The translations under genes were made by a program, and so were the position numbers. Below the pieces are notes generated by a model that saw only the letters and a list, made by a program, of their open reading frames with translations, made no database searches and was not told the DNA's origin. This document shows positions 57,481-64,000 of a DNA stretch of 64,000 bases, piece after piece; the stretch's first letter is position 1, and every line of letters begins with the position of its first letter. Source of the stretch: Rivibacter sp049446155 (GTDB lineage: Bacteria > Pseudomonadota > Gammaproteobacteria > Burkholderiales > Burkholderiaceae_C); the NCBI RefSeq assembly GCF_049446155.1, contig NZ_JBMSEE010000004.1, positions 186,001-250,000 on the forward strand. Reading direction: 5' to 3'.

Positions 57481-58146
57481 TCAGGCCTCGGCGTCGGGGC
57501 AGGCCGAGGGCTGGGCCTGCTGGAACGCGGGCAGCGCCATGCAGGCCTCGAACACGCGCATCACGGTCGGCACGTGGTCCAGCCGGCAGGCGAAGCGCTG
57601 TGCATTGAAGACCTGCGGCACCAGCACGCAATCGGCCATCGTCGGCGCATCGCCGTGGCAAAAGCGCCCGGTCCCGGGCTCGCCGGCCAGCCGCCGCTCG
57701 AAGGCCGCGAGGCCGTGCTCGACCCAATGGCGGTACCAGCCGTTCTTGGCGTCCTCGGCGACGCCGAGTTCGCGCACCAGGTAGCGCAGCACGCGCAGGT
57801 TGTTGAGCGGGTGGATCTCGCAGGCGATGTCGAGCGCGAGCGAGCGAACGCGCGCCCGGCCGAGCGCGTCGCGCGGCAGCAGCGCGGGATCGGGACGGGT
57901 CTCGTCGAGGTACTCGATGATGGCCAGCGACTGGCCGATCAGCGCATCGCCGTCGCGCAGCGCCGGCACCAGGTGCGTGGCCGACAGCGCGCCGAAGGCC
58001 TCGCCGAACTGCTCGTTCTTCGCCAGATGGACCGGGCGGTAGGCGTAGTCCAGGCCCTTGAGGGCCAGCGCGATGCGCACGCGAAACGAGGCCGACGACC
58101 GGAAATAGTTGTAGAGCTCCATCGCGCCGGCGTCTTGCTGGTTCAT
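57481..58146 (-). CDS. maiA: Maleylacetoacetate isomerase (zeta-class glutathione transferase)
   Basis: A protein of 221 residues. The zeta-class active-site motif is YFRSSASFRVRIALALKGLD (SSxSxRVR), followed by LVPALRDGDALIGQSLAIIE (glutathione site) and YLDETRPDPALLPRD. CEIHPLNNLRVLRYL is typical of MaiA. It isomerises maleylacetoacetate or maleylpyruvate. It overlaps the FAH-family gene by 1 bp (TGATG), which fits a homogentisate or gentisate catabolic pair; no ring-cleavage dioxygenase is in the window. Confidence 0.93.
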   Translation of the reverse strand: MNQQDAGAMELYNYFRSSASFRVRIALALKGLDYAYRPVHLAKNEQFGEAFGALSATHLVPALRDGDALIGQSLAIIEYLDETRPDPALLPRDALGRARVRSLALDIACEIHPLNNLRVLRYLVRELGVAEDAKNGWYRHWVEHGLAAFERRLAGEPGTGRFCHGDAPTMADCVLVPQVFNAQRFACRLDHVPTVMRVFEACMALPAFQQAQPSACPDAEA

Positions 58147-58841
58147 CAGGCCACCTTCAGCGCCAGCGGCGCCAGGCCCTCGACGCGCGCTTCGAGCACG
58201 TCGCCGCGCACGACGGCGGCCACGCCCTCGGGCGTGCCGGTGAAGATCAGGTCGCCGGGCGCCAGCGTCCAGGCGGCCGACAGGTGCTCGATGATCTCGG
58301 CCACGTTCCAGATCATCTTGTCGATGCGGCTGGCCTGGCGCGGCTGGCCGTTGACGCGCAGCTCGATCGCCGCGCTGGCGATGCCCGGCACCTGCGCCGC
58401 GGGCGTCAGCGCGCCGATCGGCGCCGACGCGTCGAAGCCCTTGGAAATGCTCCACGGCCGCCCCGCCTTCTTGGCCTGCGCCTGCAGGTCGCGACGGGTC
58501 ATGTCCAGGCCGACCGCATAGCCCCACACATGCGAGAGCGCCTGTGCCGCCGGGATGTTGGCGCCGCCCTGCCCGATCGCGACCACGAGCTCGACCTCGT
58601 GATGGAAGTCGGCCGTCAGCGTGGGATAAGGCAGCGTGCCGGTCTGGCCTTCAGCCACCGGCACGACCGCGTCGGCCGGCTTCATGAAGAAGAACGGCGC
58701 CTCGCGGCCCGTGCCGCCCATCTCGATCTGGTGTTCGGCGTAGTTGCGGCCGACGCAGTAGATGCGGCGCACCGGAAAGGCGTCCGCGCTGCCGCGCACG
58801 GGAACGAGCGGTGTCGCGCAAGCGGAGATCACGAGGCTCAT
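58146..58841 (-). CDS. Fumarylacetoacetate hydrolase family protein
   Basis: A protein of 231 residues. RRIYCVGRNYAEHQIEMGGT, FFFMKPADAVVPV, HHEVELVVAIGQGGANIPAA (metal-binding E-x-E region), GYAVGLDMTRRDLQAQAKKA, GRPWSISKGFDASAP and GDLIFTGTPEGVAAV define the short FAH family. Members include fumarylpyruvate hydrolase and oxaloacetate decarboxylases. The tight coupling to maiA favours fumarylpyruvate or fumarylacetoacetate cleavage. Confidence 0.92.
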   Translation of the reverse strand: MSLVISACATPLVPVRGSADAFPVRRIYCVGRNYAEHQIEMGGTGREAPFFFMKPADAVVPVAEGQTGTLPYPTLTADFHHEVELVVAIGQGGANIPAAQALSHVWGYAVGLDMTRRDLQAQAKKAGRPWSISKGFDASAPIGALTPAAQVPGIASAAIELRVNGQPRQASRIDKMIWNVAEIIEHLSAAWTLAPGDLIFTGTPEGVAAVVRGDVLEARVEGLAPLALKVA

Positions 58842-58907
58842 GGCGTCAACGTCAGGGTACTGATGAAGCTGAAAATGATGCCACGCAACAGGCCCTAAAC
58901 TGTCTCG

Positions 58908-59456
58908 ATGTTCTTCGAGCCGCGCCCCATCAAGCACTGCCGTGTCTGCGGTTCGCCGGCGGCGTACCGGGTTCCGGCCGACGACAACCGCGAGCGCGCG
59001 ACCTGCACGAACTGCGGCACGATCCACTACGAGAACCCGATCAACGTGGTCGGCACGCTGCCGGTGTGGGGCGAGCACGTGCTGCTGTGCAAGCGCGCGA
59101 TCGAGCCGCGCTACGGCCTGTGGACGCTGCCCGCGGGCTTTCTCGAGCTGGGCGAGACCATCGAGCAAGGCGCCTTGCGCGAGACCGACGAGGAAGCCGG
59201 CGCGCGCGTGCGGCTGGCGGGCCTGTACACGGTGATGAACGTGGTCAAGGTCGGCCAGGTCCACCTGTTCTTCCGCGCCGAGCTGCTCGACACGCAGTTC
59301 GATCCGGGCCCGGAAAGCCTGGAGGTGCGGCTGTTCCAGGAGCACGAGATTCCCTGGGACGAACTCGCGTTCAGGACCGTGCGCGAGACGCTGCACCGCT
59401 ACTTCGAGGATCGCCGGCGCGGCGCATTCGGCGTGCACCTGGCCGACATCGGCTGA
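58908..59456 (+). CDS. Nudix hydrolase with N-terminal zinc ribbon
   Basis: A protein of 182 residues. A short zinc ribbon (HCRVCGSPAA and ATCTNCGTIHYENP) precedes the Nudix domain, whose box is GFLELGETIEQGALRETDEE plus AG. Zinc-ribbon Nudix proteins include NADH pyrophosphatases, but the NudC SQPWPFPxS segment is absent, so the substrate is open; ADP-ribose or FAD-type substrates are possible. Its stop is immediately adjacent to the stop of the convergent amidase. Confidence 0.9.
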   Translation: MFFEPRPIKHCRVCGSPAAYRVPADDNRERATCTNCGTIHYENPINVVGTLPVWGEHVLLCKRAIEPRYGLWTLPAGFLELGETIEQGALRETDEEAGARVRLAGLYTVMNVVKVGQVHLFFRAELLDTQFDPGPESLEVRLFQEHEIPWDELAFRTVRETLHRYFEDRRRGAFGVHLADIG

Positions 59457-61022
59457 CTACAGCGCCGGCGCCGGCGCGCTGCCCAGCACGGCCTCGATCG
59501 CCATCCCGATCGCCAGCAGCTTCTGGTCGCTGCCCAGGGGGCCGTCCAGCTCCAGTCCGACCGGCAGGCCGTCGGCTGTCATGCCTGCGAACAGGCTCAG
59601 GCCCGGGATGCCGGCGTTGCTGCCGGGATCGGTGTTGCGGATGTAGGCGCCGAACTCGTCGACCGCGGGGCCGCCGTTGATCGACACGGTCGACGAGCCG
59701 TTGACCTGGTCGATCGCGACCGCCGGCAAGACCGTGGTGGGGAACATCGCCGCATCGAGCGCGTGGTCGCTGAAGTAGGCCGCGTACAGCGCTTGCATTG
59801 CCGGCCGATGGACCTGCATCGCGTCGGGGTAGGCGGCGCCGAACGCGTCGGCCAGGATCGCGCCGAACGCGCCCTTCACGTCGGGGCTCGCGACACCCGC
59901 GGCGATGTCGGCCAGCGTGATGCCGCTGACGCCGGTGGCCGCCAGGTAGGCGGGAATGTCGGCAATCGGCTCGTGCAGTGCCACCTGGAATGACACCTGG
60001 TCGTTGAGGTCGAACAGCCCACTCAGATCGACCTCGACGAACACCACGCCCGCCGCCGCGAGCCTGCTTCTCCCTGCGATCATCACCGCCGCCACCTGCG
60101 TGTCCAAGCCGGTCCAGAAACTCGCCGGGATGCCGATGCGCAGGCCCTGGAGTCCGATCGGCGCCGCCACGGCGCGACCGGTGATCGCCGCGTCGAGCAA
60201 GGCCAGATCGGCCACGGTCCGGGCCATCGGCCCGATGGTGTCGCGCGTGTGGCTGATGGGCACCACCGCGCCGGCGTCGTCGTAGCGTCGCTGCGCGCCG
60301 CCGTTGCCGACCGATGGCCGCAGGCCGGCGATGCCGCACAGCGCGGCCGGCACGCGCGTCGAGCCGCCGGTGTCGGTTCCCAGCCCGGCCGGCGCGATGC
60401 GTGCCGCAATCGCCGCGGCGGTGCCGCCCGACGAGCCGCCGGGGATGCGGCTGGTGTCGTACGGATTCTTCACCGCGCCGGCGAACGAGGTCAGATTGGT
60501 GCTGGTGATGCCGAACGCCAGCTCGTGCAGGTTGGCCTTGCCCAGCACGATCGCGCCGGCATCGATCAGCCTCTGCAGCGAAGGCGCGTTGGCCGCGGGC
60601 CGCACGTCGCGCAAGGCGCTGGTGCCGCCGGTGGTCGGCAAGCCGGCCGTGTTGATGTTGTCCTTGACGAGGATCGGCAGCCCGGCCAGCGGCGGCAAGG
60701 CGGCGCCGGCCGCGCGCTGCGTGTCGATCGCCCGAGCGGCCGCCAGCGCGGCGTCGGCGTCGAGCACGATCAAGGCATTCAGCGCGCTCTGCGACTGCGC
60801 GCGCGCGATCAGCGTCGTCATGTACGCCTCGGCTGACAAGCGGCCGCTGCGCATCGCGTCGAGGGCCTGCGCCGCCGTCAAGGCGAGTTGTTCGTCGGCA
60901 GGCATTGGGGTGGTCGCATCGCCGTCGCCGCCGCAGGCGGCCAGGCCGGTGGCGATCAAGGGGGACGAGGCGAGCGCGCCCCAGCGCTGGAGAAAGCCGC
61001 GGCGAGAACGTGAGATGGGCAT
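59457..61022 (-). CDS. Amidase (amidase-signature family) with Tat/lipoprotein leader
   Basis: A protein of 521 residues. The leader RSRRGFLQRWGALASSPLIA ends in TGLAAC, so it may be a Tat-exported lipoprotein (Cys30). The amidase-signature catalytic triad is present: Lys in ILVKDNINTAG, Ser in IPGGSSGGTAAAIAAR and Ser in TDTGGSTRVPAALCGIAGL. It hydrolyses an amide of unknown structure outside the cytoplasm. It is divergent from nothing near, and the LuxR-type gene is 105 bp upstream on the same strand. Confidence 0.9.
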   Translation of the reverse strand: MPISRSRRGFLQRWGALASSPLIATGLAACGGDGDATTPMPADEQLALTAAQALDAMRSGRLSAEAYMTTLIARAQSQSALNALIVLDADAALAAARAIDTQRAAGAALPPLAGLPILVKDNINTAGLPTTGGTSALRDVRPAANAPSLQRLIDAGAIVLGKANLHELAFGITSTNLTSFAGAVKNPYDTSRIPGGSSGGTAAAIAARIAPAGLGTDTGGSTRVPAALCGIAGLRPSVGNGGAQRRYDDAGAVVPISHTRDTIGPMARTVADLALLDAAITGRAVAAPIGLQGLRIGIPASFWTGLDTQVAAVMIAGRSRLAAAGVVFVEVDLSGLFDLNDQVSFQVALHEPIADIPAYLAATGVSGITLADIAAGVASPDVKGAFGAILADAFGAAYPDAMQVHRPAMQALYAAYFSDHALDAAMFPTTVLPAVAIDQVNGSSTVSINGGPAVDEFGAYIRNTDPGSNAGIPGLSLFAGMTADGLPVGLELDGPLGSDQKLLAIGMAIEAVLGSAPAPAL

Positions 61023-61127
61023 GGAGGTGTCTCGGGTCGGGTCACGGCCCTGCCGGATGACGGGCCGCTGCCATCGTCGAAGTCCACCTCGTGCGCGGAC
61101 ATCCTCATGATCGAGGAGGCCTGCTGA

Positions 61128-61898
61128 TCAGCCGCCCAGCCGGCGCGCGAGCATGACCCGGTTCGCGACGCCCAGCTTGCGAAAGGCGTTGTCGAGATGG
61201 GTGCGCACCGTCGTCACCGAGATCGCGAGTCGCTGCGCGATGGCCTTGTCGGTGAGTCCCTGCGCGACCAGCCGGGCGACGTGGCCTTCGCGCGGGCTCA
61301 AGCGCGCCAGTGCCGCCGATTCGTCGCCGCATGCGGGCGATGACGGGCCGCTTGGCGCCTCGTGCGGCGCATCGCCGCGCGCGATCCGGCAGCGCAGCAG
61401 CGCGGCTGTCAGGGCCGGACGGACCAGGTCCAGCAGCTGTGCATCGTCACGCGAAAAGTCCTCGCGCCGGCGGTCGCGCCAGATGCGCATGTCGCCGATG
61501 TTCTGGTCGCCCGCCCAGGCGTAGAGATTGATGCCCCAGTACAGACCGTCGCGGGCCAGGAAGTCGTTGAAGAACTCGGTGCGCTTGAGCTCTGCCTGGC
61601 GCATCACGTCGTTCACGCGCACCGCCCGGCGGTGCTGCTGCAGGCGCAGCGTGATCGGATCGTGAAACTGGTAGTAGCGCTCGTAGCGCACCAGGTTGGC
61701 GGGGTCCATGTTGATGCTCAGGCCCATGTCGAAGCGCCCTGCCCCGGCATCCCACACGTAGCTGGCGTAGTGCTGCGCATTCAGCAGCTCCAGCATGTAG
61801 CGGCCCAGCTGGGCACGCACTTCGGCCTCGGTGTGCGGTTCGGCCAGCGTGGCCATGATGCGGCCGAGCAGGTCGGCCTGATAGGCGTTCAGGTACAC
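61128..61898 (-). CDS. LuxR-family (NarL-type HTH) transcriptional regulator
   Basis: 256 residues from the GTG at 61898, preceded by AAGGCACGGCCC; ATG 61861 would remove 12 residues. The N-terminal sensor domain (about 15-165) is rich in aromatic residues (YYQFHDPITLRLQQHRRAVR; GLYWGINLYAWAGDQN) and resembles GAF-like sensors rather than an acyl-homoserine-lactone domain. The C-terminal helix-turn-helix is ARLSPREGHVARLVAQGLTD with KAIAQRLAISVTTVRTHLDN. It lies 19 bp downstream of fumC and could regulate the amidase that follows; this is inferred. Confidence 0.88.
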   Translation of the reverse strand: MYLNAYQADLLGRIMATLAEPHTEAEVRAQLGRYMLELLNAQHYASYVWDAGAGRFDMGLSINMDPANLVRYERYYQFHDPITLRLQQHRRAVRVNDVMRQAELKRTEFFNDFLARDGLYWGINLYAWAGDQNIGDMRIWRDRRREDFSRDDAQLLDLVRPALTAALLRCRIARGDAPHEAPSGPSSPACGDESAALARLSPREGHVARLVAQGLTDKAIAQRLAISVTTVRTHLDNAFRKLGVANRVMLARRLGG

Positions 61899-61917
61899 GG
61901 GCCGTGCCTTGCAGGGA

Positions 61918-63312
61918 CTATGCCTGCGGGCCCAGCATGCGCCTGGGATCGACCCAACGGTCGAATTCCTCCGCGCTGATGCCGCCGACCTCGATCGCCG
62001 CGTCGCGCAGGCTGCCGCCGGTGCGGTGCGCATGCTTGGCGATCTTCGCCGCGCGGTCGTAGCCGATGTGCGGCGCGAGCGCCGTCACCAGCATCAGCGA
62101 GCGCTGCACCAGGTCGTCGACGCGATGCGCGTCGACCTCGATGCCCACCACGCAGTGACGCGCGAAGCTTTGCATCGCATCGGACAGCAGGCGCAGGCTG
62201 TCGAGCACGTCGTGCGCGATCAGCGGCTTGTAGACATTGAGCTCGAAATGACCCTGGCTGGCTGCGAAGCCGATCGCCGCGTCGTGGCCCATGACCTGCG
62301 CGCACACCATCGTCAGCGCCTCGACCTGGGTCGGGTTGACCTTGCCCGGCATGATCGAGCTGCCAGGCTCGTTCTCCGGCAGGCGCAGTTCCCCGAACCC
62401 GGCGCGCGGGCCGCTGCCCATCAGGCGGATGTCGTTGGCGATCTTGGTCAGCGCCACGGCCAGCGCCTTCAGCGCCCCGTGGAAGAGGACCAGCGCCTCG
62501 TGCCCGGCCATCGCCGCGAACAGGTTGCCGGCCGGGCGCAGCGGTACGCCCAGCCGCTCGGCGAGCGCCTTCGCGACGCGCGCGCCGAACTCGGGATGCG
62601 TGTTGAGCCCGGTGCCGACCGCGGTGCCGCCGATCGCCAGCGACTGCACCGCCGGCAGCGCGGCCTCGATCGCCGCTTCGCAGATCGCCAGCTGCGCCGC
62701 GTAGCCGGAGAACTCCTGACCCAGCGTCACCGGCGTCGCGTCCTGCAGGTGCGTGCGGCCGATCTTCACCACGTCGGCGAAGGCGCTCGCCTTGGCCTCC
62801 AGCGCGCTGCGCAGTTCGCGCAGCGCCGGCAGCAGGCGTTGCGGCGCGGCGCAGGCCACCGCGACGTGCATCGCGGTCGGGAACACGTCGTTCGACGACT
62901 GGCCGAGGTTGACGTCGTCGTTGGGATGCACGAGCCGGCCGGCGCCGATCGGCCCGCCCAGCGATTGCGAGGCCAGGTTGGCGACGACCTCGTTGGCGTT
63001 CATGTTGCTCTGCGTGCCGGAGCCCGTCTGCCAGACCGACAGCGGGAACTCGGCGTCGAACTCGCCCTGGGCCACGCGTTCGGCAGCAGCGGCGATCGCC
63101 TCGGCGCGCTTCGCATCGAGTCGGCCCAGCTGCGCGTTGACCTTGGCCGCCGCCCACTTGATCCACGCCAGCGCATGCACGATCTCGGTCGGCATGCGCT
63201 GATCGCCGATCGCGAAGAAGCGCAGGCTGCGCGCGGTCTGCGCCGCCCACAAGGCCTGCGCCGGCACCTCGATCGGGCCGAAGCTGTCGGTTTCGGTGCG
63301 CACTTCGCTCAT
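61918..63312 (-). CDS. fumC: Class II fumarate hydratase
   Basis: A protein of 464 residues, the normal FumC length. The family signature is GSSIMPGKVNPTQ. SGTQSNMNANEVVANLASQS, HPNDDVNLGQSSNDVFPTAM and GRTHLQDATPVTLGQEFSGY supply the other active-site regions, with the catalytic Ser in the signature loop. It interconverts fumarate and malate in the citric acid cycle without an Fe-S cluster, so it is stable to oxygen. Confidence 0.96.
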   Translation of the reverse strand: MSEVRTETDSFGPIEVPAQALWAAQTARSLRFFAIGDQRMPTEIVHALAWIKWAAAKVNAQLGRLDAKRAEAIAAAAERVAQGEFDAEFPLSVWQTGSGTQSNMNANEVVANLASQSLGGPIGAGRLVHPNDDVNLGQSSNDVFPTAMHVAVACAAPQRLLPALRELRSALEAKASAFADVVKIGRTHLQDATPVTLGQEFSGYAAQLAICEAAIEAALPAVQSLAIGGTAVGTGLNTHPEFGARVAKALAERLGVPLRPAGNLFAAMAGHEALVLFHGALKALAVALTKIANDIRLMGSGPRAGFGELRLPENEPGSSIMPGKVNPTQVEALTMVCAQVMGHDAAIGFAASQGHFELNVYKPLIAHDVLDSLRLLSDAMQSFARHCVVGIEVDAHRVDDLVQRSLMLVTALAPHIGYDRAAKIAKHAHRTGGSLRDAAIEVGGISAEEFDRWVDPRRMLGPQA

Positions 63313-63657
63313 CGGTGGACCTTCGTGAAGAGACGATGACCTTGCATCGGTGGCGAGCGATGCAACCCCCTGTTCGCGCGGGCCGCGTGCCCTGGCGCCA
63401 ACACTGCGGCAACGGGATGTAAGCCGTTAACAGTTTGCCAACTATTCACCCCGACGCCACCTGGACGAGCGGAAAGAATCCGCCCCACGTTCCGGCGTCG
63501 CGAACCCGGATCGTGCCGCGCCCGGCGTCGCCGCAATGGCGGCGTGGAGATGCAGGCGGGTCGTCGAACCCACACAAAGAAAACGCGGCACGGGCGGAGG
63601 GAGCCTGTCGTTCTGGTCGGCCGCAAGGCCGGCCGCAAGGCGCCTCTAGGAGGATGT
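63313..63657. other. 345-bp intergenic region before apbE
   Basis: No convincing gene. It contains the divergent promoters of fumC and apbE. TGTAAGCCGTTAACAGTTTG (around 63418-63437) is the most AT-rich piece. Near the apbE start, GGCCGCAAGGCC and GGCCGCAAGG form a short direct repeat (about 63619-63640). The SD AGGAGG lies at 63648-63653. Confidence 0.4.
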
Positions 63658-64000
63658 ATGTCGTTTGGCCTATCGGGCGCGCTGCAGCGCGGCACCGGTT
63701 TCCTGCGCCGCTTCGGTGCAGCCGCTTCGGGCGGCTGGATCGTGCGCGAGGAGGCGATCATGGGCACGGCCATCCGCGTCGAGCTCTGGTGCGAGGACCG
63801 CTCGCAAGGCGAAGCCGCGGCCGAGGCGGTGATCGCCGAGATGCACCGCATCGACCGCCGGTTCAGCCCTCACAAGCCGGACTCGGAACTGTCGATCGTC
63901 AACCGCGAGGCCGGCCGCCATGCGGTGGCGCTGAGCACCGAGATGCAGATGCTCGTCGAGCGCGCGATCGGCTTCTCGCAACTGTCCGGCGGCGCCTTCG
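63658..64000 (+). CDS. apbE: FAD:protein FMN transferase ApbE (N-terminal part, runs off the right edge)
   Basis: The first 114 residues are present. EEAIMGTAIRVELWCEDRSQ matches the conserved MGTxxxV opening of ApbE, and IAEMHRIDRRFSPHKPDSEL (the SxxxxxSEL-type segment), SIVNREAG and the ALSTEMQMLVERAIGFSQLS helix follow the family pattern. ApbE attaches FMN covalently to Thr of targets such as NqrB/NqrC and RnfG. An AGGAGG lies just before the ATG at 63658 (short spacing). The metal and FAD residues lie beyond the window. Confidence 0.9.
   Translation, partial: MSFGLSGALQRGTGFLRRFGAAASGGWIVREEAIMGTAIRVELWCEDRSQGEAAAEAVIAEMHRIDRRFSPHKPDSELSIVNREAGRHAVALSTEMQMLVERAIGFSQLSGGAF

Noticed and set aside
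1..64000. Search for tRNA, rRNA or a tRNA-end attachment site
   Set aside because: No cloverleaf or rRNA-like sequence was recognised by eye. The prophage junctions have a dif-like core rather than a tRNA 3' end. A tRNAscan or Infernal run would be decisive.

Overview
The window looks like chromosome from a high-GC betaproteobacterium of the order Burkholderiales, probably near the Rubrivivax/Piscinibacter/Rhizobacter/Methylibium group. This is inferred from gene content: a phaC-phaA-phaB polyhydroxybutyrate cluster, an mltG-tmk-holB-pilZ-tatD cluster, DUF4936, DUF6152 and DUF4148-like proteins, many LysR regulators, and strong G/C third-position bias. I could not run a database search, so the genus is not fixed. 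I found no rRNA, tRNA or CRISPR array.

Region 1 (1-29.5 kb) is accessory and catabolic. It holds a partial Old Yellow Enzyme gene, an LRAT-domain protein, a LysR-epoxide hydrolase pair and a complete RND efflux operon (adaptor, pump, outer-membrane channel). An MFS-ChaC pair follows, then an Ohr-histidine kinase-thioredoxin-response regulator operon. A 236-bp MITE-like element with 25-bp inverted ends lies at 19.0-19.2 kb. The rest is a series of LysR or MocR regulators, each beside a short-chain dehydrogenase, tautomerase, cupin, AhpD-like protein, alpha/beta hydrolase or aldo-keto reductase. One GNAT acetyltransferase gene carries a clear single-base frameshift.

Region 2 (29.58-35.33 kb) is a compact filamentous prophage (Inoviridae-like) and the most interesting part of the window. 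It carries a divergent Cro/CI-type repressor, a putative ssDNA-binding protein, a pVIII-like major coat protein, an adsorption protein, a DUF2523/pVI-like protein, Zot (pI) and a HUH replication initiator. Several tiny membrane-protein genes are chained by ATGA/TGATG overlaps. There is no integrase and no secretin gene. The ends share the 13-mer GATACATTAGCGC, and the left junction resembles a chromosomal dif site. This points to XerCD-dependent integration at dif and would place the window at the replication terminus. The 3' end of the repressor gene crosses the attachment core, so integration should change its C-terminal tail.

Region 3 (35.35-64 kb) is mostly housekeeping. It includes an archaeal-type fructose-1,6-bisphosphate aldolase/phosphatase, a DUF882/L,D-transpeptidase pair, a CarS-like membrane protein, a metallophosphoesterase and a receiver-TPR protein. 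The minus-strand mltG-tmk-holB-pilZ-tatD-ankyrin cluster is divergent from ygfZ-DUF4936-NRDE. Then come asparaginase, lexA with two SOS boxes and a Cdd1-like gene, the phaCAB cluster, an FAH-maiA-pgeF operon, a Nudix hydrolase, an amidase, a LuxR regulator, fumC and the start of apbE.
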